Of a stretch of DNA of 64,000 nt, positions 45,135 through 58,000 are shown piece by piece (the stretch's first letter is position 1; every line of letters starts with the position of its first letter). This stretch comes from Chlorella sorokiniana (lineage: Eukaryota; Chlorophyta; Trebouxiophyceae; Chlorellales; Chlorellaceae): assembly GCA_025917655.1 (NCBI GenBank), contig CP084611.1, positions 3,100,001 through 3,164,000 of the forward strand, written 5' to 3'. Below the pieces are notes generated by a model. It was not told where the DNA came from. It did not search any database and was given only the letters and a program-made list of their open reading frames with translations. The position numbers and the translations under genes were made by a program.

Positions 45135-45725
45135 TCAGTAATAGAAAGGGGAGGAGCCCTCGTTCTCGCTGAAGAACTGCCATGCCAGGACGGTGCCCCC
45201 AAGCACACCCATGGCTGTCAGCTCCATGAGCAGCGCCCCTCCCGTGATCTTCTGTGCATGGTACAGGATGGCTGGGATGGCCACCGCCGCCACCGCCGAG
45301 AAGCCGACCAAGAACTTGCCGGCATCCTGCCAGCTGCTGGCCAGATTACTGCCGCCGGCGCCGCTGCCAAAGAAGAGGTACGGCTGTGAGGGGGCGGGAG
45401 AAGGGGCAGGTAGGGGCAGCCAGTGAAATTCATGTCAGCGAGCCAACTGCGCTGCAGAACCTGCCGCTGCCATGGCTGCCGCAGCCCTCGCCTCACCATG
45501 GGCACAAGTACGTAGACAAAGGCCGTCAGCATGGGCCACCAGTTGTGCCAGAGCGCGCAGCCCAGGAACTGCAGCAGCAGGCCCAGCGAAGGCGGCCGCC
45601 AGGCCGCCGAGCCTGCAGGCCGCAGAGCGGGGTGGTGAGCCTGACTGGGACCGCAGCTGCAGGTCGCAGCAGCTCTCGCGCAATGACCAGGCAGCGACTC
45701 ACACTCGCACGTCTTGTATGGCCAT
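45135..45725 (-). CDS. VPS55: VPS55/LEPROT family endosomal membrane protein
   Basis: VPS55 (animal LEPROT) is a four-span membrane protein that pairs with VPS68 for late endosome to vacuole traffic. A short first exon (45725-45705, MAIQDVR) joins a second carrying LGGLAAAF and then LLLQFLGCALWHNWWPML, FVYVLVPM; the last exon has PYLFFGSGAGG, DAGKFLVGFSAVAAVAIPAI, GALLMELTAMGVLGG and ends FSENEGSSPFYY. GCALWHNWWPML corresponds to the plant ACALYNNWWPML, and the loop and terminal segments line up at full length. One base appears missing at about 45585-45587, inside the first membrane segment. It diverges from the cytochrome b5 reductase gene. Confidence 0.88.
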
Positions 45726-46145
45726 GGCTGCTCTTCAAAGCTGGCTGCTGCACAAGCGGGTTCCAACGTGCGGGTGGCGGCCGCCGGGCGGGAGGTGGTG
45801 GCGCGCTCTTCGCGCTGCTTCACCCAAGTGGCACTGTCACAGGCTCGCAGCGGTGAGCTCGAGCTTCAAGCTGGCCACAGAAACAGTTTGGCAGTAAGAA
45901 TGCGAGGGAATGGATTTTCGGGGTGGATCACAAGCGTAAACCAAGGTCGACGACGGGCCGCCCAAGAGCCACAAGTCGAAAGTCAGGAATGGATTTAAAA
46001 GGCTTTGGCAGAAGTCCACCATGGTGTGAGGTGGAGGCGTTCTGGCAGAACCCTTCCTAGTGGCATCATCGCCCTTGTTTATTCACTTGATCACGGATCC
46101 TGCAGTGTCAAAAGTAATCGCAAGATTGTTGGCTCGCCTCGCTCT
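45726..46145. promoter_or_regulatory. Divergent intergenic region, VPS55 (-) / cytochrome b5 reductase (+)
   Basis: 420 bases between two starts, presumably both promoters. No repeat or strong motif identified. Confidence 0.4.
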
Positions 46146-47923
46146 ATGTTGCGGCAGCTCGTTCGGAGGGCCCCTCTTTTCGGGGCTCTGGCTGCAGGAA
46201 GCGCACTTGCGGGTTGGAGTTTGGTGAGGCATGCCACGCCGATAAATTGTTGCTCTGGCAGGATGCCAATTGCCCCCGCACGGCTGACTGACTGCTATCG
46301 TCGGCAAGGACGCCACCTGCTGCAGGCATCCAGGCAGCCTGCGCATGCCAAGGCGGCAGCTGCCGCTCTGTCCCCCGATGAGTGGCGCAGCTTCAAACTG
46401 GTCAGTTGACCACAGCGCAGGGACCCTGCTGCGGTCGAGGGCAGTGACGGGAGGTGTGTGCGCCCTTTCCCGTGCAGGTGCACAAGGAGGCGCTGACCAA
46501 GGGTGTGGCAAGCCCGACGGTGCTGTTCAGGTTTGCTCTGCCCTCGGAGGACATGGAGATTGGGCTGCCGGTGGCGTCTTGCCTCCTCACGCGTGCCCCA
46601 ATCGGCAGCGAGAAGCCTGATGGCTCCCGCGCATTTGTAATCAGGTGGGGAGGAGCCGCGGCATGCGAAGCGTGGGGTTGCATGCAGACCCTGCAGGCCT
46701 TTGCCCTGTCGGCTGAGCCAGCAGCCCCGACGTGTGGCAGACCAGCGGCTGCGTCTGCTCCACAGCTGGTCTGCCGCATGCGCTGCAGGCCCTACACCCC
46801 CATCTCCACCGAGGCCCGGGGCCACATGGACCTGGCGGTGAAGGTGTACCCCGAGGGCAAGATGGGCCAGCACCTGAACCACCTCAAGGTCGGCGACGCG
46901 CTGGATTTCAAGGGTGGGTGGGCGGGTGGGCGGGCCGCTTAAGAAGGCAGCTTGCCATTGGCGCTCACTTTTGCAATCAACGTGTAAGCATGTGCGTGCC
47001 GTCCATGGCTCTGCACAGGTAACCACCACTGATAACCTCCCCCACCCATCCCCACAGGCCCGCTCATGAAGATTTCGATTGATGAGCTGTGCAACCGGCG
47101 GCGGCTGGGACTGATTGCTGGCGGGAGTGGTCTTACTCCAATGTTGCAGGCACGTTGGGTGCTTGCTGTCTAGTTTGGTGGCATGTCGCGTCTACCAGTG
47201 GCGCCTGTGTCGCACCATTACCCTCCCTGCAAGCGCCGCCATACCCGCCACAAACGTAGCCCTGTTGCCTGGACTTGCTGCAAGAAGGACGCCCGGGCAC
47301 GGTGAATGTGTGCATGAAGTTGGGCGCAGGTGGCGGAGGAGGTTTGTCGGCTAGGCAAGCCGGTAGAAATCAGCATGATATATGGCAACGTGTCCGAGGC
47401 AGACATCATTGCCAAGGTGTGCTGGTGCAGCGGGCAGGGCTCGGCTGGGGGAAGGAGGCGGCATGCAGCACCTGCTGGCTTGGATCGAACAGCTGTGGAT
47501 GCATAACAATCTGCAACGTGCCTCACTCATCTGCCGACCACACCGCTCAGGACCGGCTGGATGCGCTGGCCAAGGCTCACAAAAACTTCACGGTCCATTA
47601 TATCGTCGATCACACTGACAACAAGCAGTGGCAGGTGGGGCACTGCTGGTGGGAGTGGCGGTCGGGTCAGAGGCCCTTGCCTGGCCAGGCTGCTGACTGG
47701 GTGCACTGCCCTGTGCTGGCAGGGAAGCGTGGGTTTCATCACGCGCGACCTGCTGGCCAAGCAGATGCCGCCCCCTGCCGACGACAGCCTCATACTGGTG
47801 TGTGGCCCGCCGGGCCTCATGAAGTTCATCAGCGGCGACAAGCTGCCAGATAAAAGCCAGGGGCCGCTTACGGGGATCCTGAAAGACATGGGCTACACTG
47901 AGCAGCAGGTGTTCAAGTTTTGA
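46146..47923 (+). CDS. CBR1: NADH-cytochrome b5 reductase
   Basis: FAD enzyme passing electrons from NADH to cytochrome b5, supporting desaturases and sterol synthesis. It starts [20 protein letters not shown], a basic patch plus one membrane anchor, fitting the mitochondrial outer membrane or ER form. The FAD domain has [38 protein letters not shown], then after an intron PYTPIST (RxYTxxS motif, with R at the exon end). The NADH domain has [35 protein letters not shown] and [11 protein letters not shown] (CGPPxxM), ending [11 protein letters not shown], the usual aromatic C terminus. All exons join in open frames without correction. Length is about 310 residues, normal for the family. Confidence 0.93.
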
Positions 47924-48346
47924 TCTCGGCACCAGTTTGGACCGCCCCAACTTCATCCGCCCAGCACCTGCGGATAGCGACCAACCCTACCCTGAGGCGG
48001 CTCCTTTTAGCATGTAACATTTGATCAGGTTCGCGTGGCATGCTTACTGTGCAGCAGGGGTGGCAGATCAGCCAAAGCACCAGCAGCTGGAGCTATCAAG
48101 CAGAAGGACACATGAATGAAATTGTCATAGGAAGAGATTATCGAGCCATCATGTAAGTTATAAACGTCGGTAGCATGGGTTCTCACTTTCATGCCCAGAA
48201 GCTGAGAGTGGTCAGGGCTTGGCGTTGCGGTTCTGCGAGGAGGGCAGATGCCAAGACGTCGGAGGTGCAGATGCGCTGGCACAAGACCCACGTCTGCTGT
48301 TTCCTTCCTGTCCCGACTGACAGCCTGGCGGGGGCCGCCGGCTCAC

Positions 48347-49275
48347 CTTCATGCGCAGCACAAACGTGTTGCCCTTGTCGCCGCGGGACACGCGGAGGTC
48401 CTCATCCAGGTAGGTGACCTCCAGGCGGCCCACCGCAGACGGCGGCGCCGTGATCGGTATCAGGCTGAGCAGCTGCAGGAGGGAGGCGGTGCGTGCTTGG
48501 GAACCGCGCAGCAGAGCTGCTCAACGCAAAGCGGGATGCGCGGAACAGCAGCGCTACATACATGGAAACGCTGCCTGTCCCTCCATGTGTGAACCTGCGC
48601 TCACCTTGAACTGCTTGAACTGCACCTTCACCCGTGAGCTGGACTCAGGGATGAGCTCGGCAGACACCTGGTTGAACAGCGGCACTGTCTCCTGGTTGCG
48701 CGCACGCAGGGTGGTGGCATCTGCACATGCAGGGGGCGCAAGATGAGCAGAAGCAGCGCCGGAAAGGTGCAGGCCCGAAGATGTTTTTGCAGCGCACCAA
48801 TGATCTGGTAGATGGGGCCAAGGGGGCGCAGGAAAGGAGGCTTGTTGGTGCCCAGAATGCTCTCGCTGGTGGTGTACAGCAGCTCCCACTGGCCATTGAT
48901 GAGGTCGGATGCCAGAGGCTTCTTTGTTGGGTTGAGGCGCTCCAACTGGCGGGCCAGCTTGTCAATGCGCTGCTGGTCGTCTGGAGTGGCAGTCAGGCCT
49001 CGACGCAATGGCTTGATGGCATCTAGCAGCTGCATCAAAGTTGGATGGATGGCAAGAGACACACATCCAATAAACTTGGATGTCAGGACCGAAAGGAGAG
49101 GGCGCGCGCGGCGGCGGTGGCAACAGCAGCCGCAGTCTGACCTCCTCTTTGGCTTCCGCGACGCGTGCAGAGTTGTTTCCGAATCGTAGGCCGAAAATAG
49201 CCATCGGCTGCACTGCTCTCTGGCGCACTGTGGCTGTGCGGCTCGCCGAGAGCTTGGCGGAGAGCTGTGATTGCA
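48347..49275 (-). CDS. Plastid lipid-associated protein / fibrillin (PAP family)
   Basis: Fibrillins are lipocalin-like plastid proteins of plastoglobules and thylakoids that bind lipids or quinones. The start [20 protein letters not shown] is a good transit peptide. The family core follows: [59 protein letters not shown] (the [11 protein letters not shown] block), [30 protein letters not shown] and [19 protein letters not shown] with NTFVLRMK (the [17 protein letters not shown] end block). Splice joins are simple. After the last recognisable exon a donor follows (AAG then GTGAGC at 48346), so a short final exon should lie between about 48020 and 48340; I could not identify it. The gene starts 205 bases from divergent CSE1. 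Confidence 0.85.
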
Positions 49276-49480
49276 TTTGAATTGGCTTGAAATAGATTAT
49301 CCGTGACAATTCAACACTTCCTGTGGTTGATTGTGGTCTTTAATGAAAAGGAGGAACACGACAGGCTGGCAGCGACATGAAGACTCCGTCGGGTTCGACT
49401 GCTGAGCTCTCGGTCTGCAATCCGCACCTCAATCGTATGCTTGGGATTAGGTGGACGCGCGAGGGGCCCCTAGCCGGACG

Positions 49481-52400
49481 ATGGATCCTCAACTTCAGCC
49501 TCTGCTGGATGCCTTCACTCAATCGCTTGCTCCAAACCCGGTGCGCAAACATACTGTCATTGAAAGGCTGCTGTTCCCCGAGCACCCCGCCAAGCCGACA
49601 GGCAGCTGTTCCTTCTCATCACCGTGACTGATCGAGGTGTCTGGTTAATGCAGGAGCTCATCAAGCAGTCTGAGGCCTTCCTGAAACAAGCATCGCAACA
49701 ACCCGGATACAGCATCATGGTGTTGAAGGCACGCCGCTGCCGCTTCACTCGTGGCTTTCAGCCGGCCTGCCGTCGGTTTCTAATGGATGTTGTACTGGGC
49801 TTATGGTAGATTGCACGTCACACACGCAACAACTGCATCTGTGACATTGCTCAGGGCACACCCCTCCCATCAATGTTGCGTGCAGCTCATCACCCTAGAC
49901 AGCGTGGCGGTGGAGGTGCGCCAGGCGGCTGCGGTCAACTTCAAAAACACCATCAAGTATCACTGGGTGCGCTCAACCGGAAAAACAATCCAGCAAAGGG
50001 GGAGGGGGCGGGCGGCGCGCGCTTCCTACACGCCCAACGCCAAATTTGGGACCCGGCCTTAGTAGGCGCTGCCCGGCTGCGCCACAGCAGCACCTCACCC
50101 ACCTCAGCCTAGCCACTGCCTGCAGGTTGCACGGGATGCCGACGGCCTGGGCGCGCCTCCCTTCGTGATCCCTGACGGCGAGAAGGAGCAGGTCAAGGCT
50201 CACATCACGGACCTGATGCTGAGCGCCCCGCCCCGCGTGCGCGCGCAGCTCAGCGAGGCGCTGTCCATCATCTCCTCCCACGACTTCCCCGCGCGCTGGC
50301 AGGGCCTGCTGCCCCACCTGGTGGCCAAGCTGGGCAGCCCCGACCCGCAGCTGGTGGCGGGGGTGCTCAGCACCGCCGATTCCATCTACCTGCGGTACAG
50401 GTGTGTACTGAAGTGTGTGGGTGGGTGGGGGGGGTGGAGTCGCCTGAGATCGTGTGTTCGTGTCAAGGGTGCCTGCCAGGTGGCGGTCAGTCTGTGCACG
50501 GGCACCCAAGCGTAGGCTTGCATTTGGGAGCCTGATTAATGTTGCTGCAAGATGCATGGGGCTCAACACCCTGCTCCAACCCTGCGGCGAGGCTGAACAT
50601 GGTGCTGTGCTGCATGGCCCGAGTGCCGCGCAGTGCGTTCATCCCCCACCCGCCCACCCATTCGCAGGGGCCAGTTCATGACGGACCAGCTGAGCGAGGA
50701 GCTGCAGTACTCGCAGGCTCTGGTGCAGCCGCTGCTCGCCTGCCTGCAGGCGCTCAGCAAGCAGGTGGCGGAGGCCAGCGCGGCGGGCGCGGCTGCCACC
50801 GACAAGCTGCGCCTGCTGCTGTCCAACGTGCGGCTGGCGGCATCCATCTTCTACTCGCTCAACTCCCCAGGCCTCACAGACGTGAGCCTGGGCTGGGGTG
50901 GGGGCGAGGGCAGCGTCGCGAGCAGCTTGTGAGGGCTGGCGGGCTGCTGGTGGCACCCAACGCCATCCCAATGACCCGGCCCCTGCGCTGCGCAGGCATT
51001 TGAGGAGACGCTCGACGCGTGGATGGCTGAGTTCCACACTTACCTGGCCCTGGATGCGCCCGCCCTGGCTGAGGCCGACCCGGACAAAGAATCGGTGGTG
51101 GACGCGGTCAAGGCGCAGGTGGGGGCGGGGTGGGCATGCCCGTGCAGCCCGGGCGCCGGTTGGGGGCAGCTCTTGTCGCAGGGCCGCTCTTGCTGGGCGG
51201 CGCCGTCCGCTGCGTCAAGCTGCCAAGCCCAGCAACCTGCTCTCCCCCTCCACACCCAGGTTTGCGAGTGCCTCATCCTGTTCATGGAGCGCAACGAGGA
51301 GGAGTTTGCCAAGTACCTGCAGGCCTTCACCCAGGATGTGTGGACGCAGCTGATGAAGGTGTCGCAGGCGCCGGGGCAGGTCAGTGTGTGCGCGTGGGGG
51401 GGATGCATGGGCTCGAGGCGACTCCATGGCTCTGTCCAGCCCCTGGCTGCTGCCTCCAGCCCTGCCCTTCCATCGACAACCCAACTCACCGTGCCCCTCC
51501 CCCCCCCCCACCCTCCTCCTCACGCCGCCGCAGGACAACCTGGCCCTCCACGCCATCAACTTCCTCACCGCCGTCTCGCGCTCCGTGCACTACAAGCTGT
51601 TTGAGGGCGCGGACACGCTGCGCCAGGTGTGCGAGTCCATCGTCATCCCCAACCTGCGCATGCGCGACGACATGGTGAGATGCGGTGGGGGGCTTCAGGG
51701 GCTTGGGGTTGTGTTTGCATGTGTTTGATTTGATCTGGGGTGCCTTGTGCAAGCGTCTCCCCCAGCTATCTGCATGCCGGTGCCCAGGGCCATGACGCAT
51801 GGGCCGTGCGAAGCCCTCAGCCATACGAGGGCGTCCAGCCATGCTGGCGCCGTGTGATCCCCGCGCCCACCCGCCCCGCGGCGCAGGAGGAGATGTTTGA
51901 GATGAACTGGGTGGAGTATGTGCGGCGCGACACCGAGGGCAGCGACTCGGACACGCGCCGCCGCGCTGCCTCGGAGCTGGTCAAGTCGCTGACAGACAGG
52001 TTCCCGGAGCAGGTGCGGAGACGCACCTGTGGGACGCTTCCGCCCCCGCCAATACAACAACCAAACACCCACGTCCCGCCCGCCCCCACCCCAACTCACC
52101 ACCCGCAAGGCTACGCCCCCGCCCGGCGCAGGTCACCCAGCTGTTCAGCGGCTACGTCGGCGCCATGCTGGCGGAGTACGCCGCCAGCCCCGCCTCTGCC
52201 TGGCGCGCCAAGGACTGCGCCCTGTACCTGGTGTCGGCGCTGGCGGTGCGCGGCAAGACGGCGCCGCGGGCGCCACCACCACCAACGCGCTGGTCAACCT
52301 GCACGACTTCTTCGGCCAGCAGGTCGCCCCGGAGCTGGGCGCCGCCGCGGTGGACGACGCGCCGGTGCTCAAGGCGGACGCGCTCAAGTTTGTGACCACC

Positions 52401-54839
52401 TTCCGCTCGCAGCTGCCCAAGGACACTCAGCTCAGCCTCTTCCCCGCGCTCATCAAGTGAGCGGGCTGGGGGCCGGCGGCGAGGCGGCGCTGACTGAAGG
52501 AGCTGTGCCCCGCTGTGCGGCCCTGGGAACGCAATCGCATCCATGCCCCCCGCCCCACCCACCCGCAGCCTGCTGGGCAGCCAGTCCAACGTGGTGCACA
52601 GCTACGCCGCCATCGCCATAGACCGGCTGCTGGCCATGCGGGAGCCGGGGGCGCAGCCCAGCGCGCCGCGCTTCCAGCCGGGCGAGCTGGCCCCCGTGCT
52701 GCAGCCGCTGCTGGAGAAGCTGTTTGCCGCCTTCAAGCTGCCCGAGTCGGGGAGAACGAGTACGTGATGCGGGCGGTGATGCGCGTCATAGCCTTTGTCG
52801 GTGAGGCGGGGGAGAGGGGAGGGGAAAGGAGAGGAGGGAAAGAGGGGGCGGCGGGGGATGAGGGCGTTGGAAACTTCTTGTTTCCATCACTCCTAGGCAG
52901 GTAGTGCTGTGTGGGGCCGCAAGCACCGACCCAACACACCGCATGGGCCCAACCGCTGCCCCCCCCCCCCACACACACATACACCTGCCCCCACCCCGCA
53001 GGCAAGACGATAGCCCCCGTGGCGCCTGCCTGCCTGCAGCAGCTCTCAGCGCAGCTGCTGGTGGTGTGCAAGAACCCCACGCAGCCCGGCTTCAACCACT
53101 ACCTCTTCGAGTCGGTGGCGGCCCTGGTCAGGTGCGGCGCTGGCACCCCAGCCTGCGTGCGCCCAGACCCCTCCCCGATGAGGCGCCCGCGCCCCCACCA
53201 CTCTCGTGCCCACCTGCTGGCGCTGCCCCCACCCCCGCCCCACCCCACACATGCTCAGGTACGGGTGTGAGGCGGACCCGGGCGCTGTGGGGCAGTACGA
53301 GGCGCAGCTGTTCCCGCCCTTCCAGGTGGTGCTGAGCGAGGATGTGCAGGAGTTCCACCCGTGAGCCGCGGGGGCGCGGGCCGGGGGCGAGGGCGAGCTT
53401 CATGACCTGCAGCAGCTGTGGGCGTGTTCCTGTGCCAACTGGACGGGCTCCTGCAACCTGGCAGGCCCCTTCCACCCCCACCCTACCCCGTCCCCCTCCC
53501 TGTACCCTCCCGGTGCCGCAGCTACGTGTTCCAGATTTTTGCGCAGCTGCTGGAGGTGCGCCCCCGGCTCCCCCTGCCCGAGGCCTACCACGCCATCTTC
53601 CCCCCTGCTCACCCCCACCTTCTGGGAGCGGCCAGGCAACGTGCCCGCCCTGGTGCGCCTGCTGCAAGCCTACATGGAGCGCGCCGGCAGCGAGGTCGTC
53701 AGCCGCGGGTGCCTGCAGGTGGGCGGAGGGGGTGCGGGTGCAGGGGGTTGCTGGGCCGCGCAGCCTTCAGCAGCCACGTGTTGGCAGGCCTGCACGCAGG
53801 TTCTCTCCCCCGGCTGCAAGGTGCGCTCCCTCCCCACCCTCCGAGGCCGCAGGCGGTGCTGGGCGTGTTCCAGAAGCTGGTGGCCAGCCGCGCCCACGAC
53901 CACGAGGGCTTCCGCATCCTGGCCACCCTGGTCAGCCAGCTCGACTACGCGGGGTGCATGGCGCAGGCAAGGGGGGCTGCCGCGCGCCGTGCACCGACGC
54001 CGGGGTGGGCTGGGCGGCAGGGCCTGAGCGGCAGCTCTGGCGAGGTGCACGGTCAACAGGAATGTTGAGACGACGTCGCCCCCACCCCCCTCCCCCCCCC
54101 CGCCCGCAGTTCATGCCGACCATCTGGCAGCTGCTGTTCAGCCGTCTGCAGTCGTCGCGCACCGCCAAGTTCACGCGCTCCCTGCTCCTCTTCCTGTCCC
54201 TCTTTGTGTGCAAGCGCGGCGCGCAGCTGGTGGCGGACAGCATCGACGGCGTGCAGCCCGGCCTGACGCTCATGCTGCTGCAGACGGTGTGGCTGCCCAC
54301 GCTGCCCACCATCAGCGGGGGGCACGAAGAGAAGCTGGTGGCAGTGGCCACAGCTCGCCTGCTCAGCGGCACCAAGCAGCTGGCGGCCCCCGAGGCGGCG
54401 GAGCTGGTGGGGCGCCTGCTGGCTGCGCTGGTCGGCAGCTTGGAGGGCGGGGCTGCGTCGGGCGGCGAGGAGGGCGGGGACGACGGCGGCGCGGACGAGG
54501 AGTTTGCGGCGGGCGGCTACTCTGCGGCCTACGCGCGCCTGCACAACGCGCACCGGTGAGGCGGAGGGCGGGCTGCTGGCCTGGGCTTGTTGGCTGTGCT
54601 CCCTGCCTCCCCCTGTGCCAATGCTCCCTCGACACCCTGCCCCGCTCCTTGACCCCAGGCCCGAACGGGACCCACTGCCCGAGGTGGCGGACGCCAAGCT
54701 GGAGCTGGCTGCGGCGCTGGGCAAGCTGGCGGCGGGGCAGCCAGGGCGCGTGCCGCAGCTGGTGCAGGCTGCACTGTCGCCTGAGCAGCAGCAGAAGGTG
54801 GCGGCGTACTGCGCTGCGGCAGGGGTCGCCATCGCGTGA
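49481..54839 (+). CDS. CSE1: Exportin-2 (CSE1/CAS), importin-alpha re-export receptor
   Basis: HEAT-repeat karyopherin that returns importin-alpha to the cytoplasm with RanGTP. It starts [20 protein letters not shown], then [40 protein letters not shown] (importin-beta N-terminal repeat), [20 protein letters not shown] (a typical CSE1 block), [20 protein letters not shown] (CSE1-specific: DxEGSDxDTRRR), [75 protein letters not shown] and [19 protein letters not shown]. It ends CAAAGVAIA. About a dozen introns, many short and GC-rich. Three frame slips: near 52264-52265, at GGGG 52749-52752, and two bases at the C run 53600-53605. It converges on HIRA 183 bases away. Confidence 0.93.
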
Positions 54840-55022
54840 TGCTCCTGGATGCAGCCCTGCTACCGCCCACCCCCTTGGCCCCTCGCGCTCCCTTTGTGCT
54901 CGCTCACAGCTCCCCCTGCGCTCCACTGCTGCTCCCCTCTCCTGCCGGCTCTTATGTTCCTCTCGATTCGTTTCATGATGCAAGACTGATGGCAACCGTT
55001 GCGCCTTGAAGGTTCCGCTATA

Positions 55023-58000
55023 TCAGGGCGAGAGACGCGATGAGCACAGCTGGGCCCGGCCCGGCCAACAAGGCTGCTGCTGCGACTCACGACGGCGCCG
55101 GGGCGCCGCTGCACCATCCTGGGCCGCCTGTGCTGCTGCTGCTGAAGCGAGCGGCACTGGCGCGGTCGCCTGCGCTGCTGCCGCAGCAACGGTGGGCGCT
55201 GGCGCCGCCGCTGGCGCCTGTGCGCGCTGCAGGTCGGCGAGGGCGTCGTTGTACGTCTGCGTGGTGCGCTGCAGGGCGCGGTTGCGGCTCATCTCGCGCA
55301 GCACCTCCTGCAGCAGCGCCCGTTTGTCCAGCCCCAGCACGCACGGCTGCCAGGCCGAGCCGGGTCCCCCCGCCGCCGCCTGCCCCGCTGCGCTGCCGTC
55401 CGCGTCCGCCATGCGCGCGTCGCCGTCGCCGTCGCCGTCCCACGCCTGCGCTGCGCTGCCCACGGGCCCCAGCAGCGCGGCGCACACCTCCGCCAGGCGC
55501 CCCGCGTCGGCCTGCTCCGCCAGGAAGCGCGCGTAGGCGGCCAGCCAGCGCCGGTACTCCCGGCCGAGCACAGGGCCAGGGCCGCGGCCAGCGAGGCCTC
55601 CAGGTGGGCGCGCGTCAGGCCGGGCGCCGCCGCCGCACCGCGCACTTGAAGGCCGGGCAGCGCGGCGCGGGGCACGGCGGCCCGCAGCACCTCCGCCTGC
55701 AGGGCGCTCACCTCGCCTGAGGGGGAGAAGGGGGGATGGGGGCTTGTTGTCAGAGGGCACCCTGCCTCTCACCGCCCGGCCCCCCTTGCCTCACGCGCAG
55801 CCAGCAGCAGACGAGCTGCAACATCAGCGGGCTGGCCCCTCCTGGCGGTCCGGCAGCCCACCCTGTCCGGGCAGGCTGAGCAGGGGTGTGAAGTGCGAGG
55901 CGGCCAGCGAGTCGTCGGCCACGCAGGCCCAGCCCTGCAGGTCGTGGCACCAGGCGTAGGCGCGGCAGCTGGACAGGGTGACCAGCGGCACGCCCTGCCG
56001 CGACAGGCGGGCGTCCAACACTGCGATGGAGGGGGAGGGGAGGGGGCCGGGCTCAGCGGCCTGGAGGCACCGGCAGGCAGGCGCAGGAGCGCAGGTTGCG
56101 CTTGAACGGGCACGGGTTGCAGTAGGTGCAGCACAGGTGCCGCCCGCCCACCTGTGCAGCCGTCCTCCAGCAGCGGCGCCAGCGAGGCGGCCAGCAGGGA
56201 GCGGGGACCCTCCACGTCAAACACGCGCACCATGCCGGCGGTGGTCAGGGCCAGCAGGCGCCAGGCGGCGCCGCAAGCCAGGGCTGCAATGCCGGCGCCC
56301 AGCTTCAGGGGCGCCCACAGGTGGCGCCCAGCCGCAGAGTAGAGCTGCGTGGGGGGTGCCGGGGGTGCCGGGCACACAGCGCTGGCAGCTGTCAGTGCGC
56401 ATGCGGGGGAGGCCGGGCGGCGAGGGGCGGCCTTGGCAGCATGAGATGCAGGGGCAGAGCAGCCATCCGCCCCCCCCCCACACACACACCCCACACACAG
56501 GGAATGACACCTCACACATGCCAGCCTCCAGGCACGGCCACCCACCACGAGCTGCCCATCCGCCAGCCCCACCGCCGCAAAGTTGGGGGTGCCGCAGGCC
56601 GCCACCGCCGCCCCCTGCAGGCTGTCGCTCCACACCACCTCCCGGCCCTGCAGGCAGGCCACCTCAGCCTGCTGCCGCGCCCGCCCGCCGCCGCCGCTGC
56701 CGCCCCAGCCCACTCGCGGTTGGTGACGCGCAAGTGTCGGTGCGGGACAGAGGCGCCAGAGGTGGCCGGGTCCTCAAACAGGCGGGGGCGGGACCCAGGT
56801 CAGCCGTCACCTCGGCAGGCACGTCGCCCCTGCGCAGCAACACCGGCGGCTGCGCAACTCCCGCGACCCCAGCGCTGGCGCCGCCGGCGACGGCGGAGGT
56901 GGTTGGAGCGCCGCGGCCTGAGGCAGCCGCTGCGCGCCCGCTGCCTGCTGCTGGCGGCCCCGCCTCTGGGCGCTGCCGCTTGGCCTCCTGCTGCTGCCCG
57001 CCCGGCGGCCGCACCGCGGCGGCGGCGGCGGCATGAGGTCGGCGGAGGAGGGGCGAGCAGCTGCGGTGGGCGCTGCCGCCGGTGCGGGGGTGCGCCCAGG
57101 GGCTCGGGTGCGATGCGCTTGCGCCCTGCACGGTCAGCAGGCGCCGGGGCATCAAAGCCCTCCTGCACCTCTCCTCCGCCCATGCGCCCGCTCAGCCGAG
57201 CGCTGAGCGCATCCATGGCGTGCTGGGTCGAGGGCTGCGCCGCCCGCTCCAAGGCTACCTGCTGCGCCGCCGCCACGGGGGGGCGCTCCCGACACCGGCG
57301 CCCCCTGCTGGGGCGCTGCCGCCGGCGTGAGCGCTGCGGCAGCGGCCGGGGCACGGGCAGGCGACCCCGCCTTTGCCGCCGCCGCCTCCAGCGCCAGCTG
57401 GTCCGCGCTCTCTGCAAACAGGCGCTTGCCGTGCGCCCCCTGCGCGCTGCCGTACAGCTGTTGGAAGATGGCCTCCAGCTCTTCTCGGCTGTGCGCCCGG
57501 CCCAGCTCGGCGGGGGAGAACTGGAAGCTGGCCACGGTGCCTGCGGGGCGGGTGGGGGCGGCGACAAGCGGGCAGGCGGCTGGGCTGGGGGCGGAGGCTG
57601 GGTGGGTGGGTGGGGTGGGTGGGGGGCGCGTGTGTTGCCGCGGGCACCGGCCAGGCTGGCACGGGCGCGGGCGGGCGGCTGCGTGTGCGGCGCACCGTCG
57701 CTGGATGCCGCCAGCGCGGTGTAGCCATCGGGGACCAGGCCAGGTCGGTGACTTGGTTGCGGAAGAGGCGCTTGCCCACCAGCAGCGGGGTGGGCTGCGC
57801 GGCGGCCCACACTGCGGTTGTCAAGGGGTGGGTGGTATGGCAGCGGGCCAGCGGTTTAGAGGGCGTGACCTTGCATTCGCACGCAAAGGGCAGCGGATGG
57901 GCTGAGGGTCGCGCGCGTGCCTCCCTGCCCGCCCCACCCCCGCCCCACCCGACACGCGCTTGTCCTGTGCTCCCAGCATGAAGACGCAGCTCAGGCGCGA

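Noticed and set aside
55040-55720. Long plus-strand open frame opposite the HIRA 3' exons
   Set aside because: Composition is A/P/R with no family motifs. It is the antisense shadow of GC-rich HIRA codons, as are most long open frames in this window.
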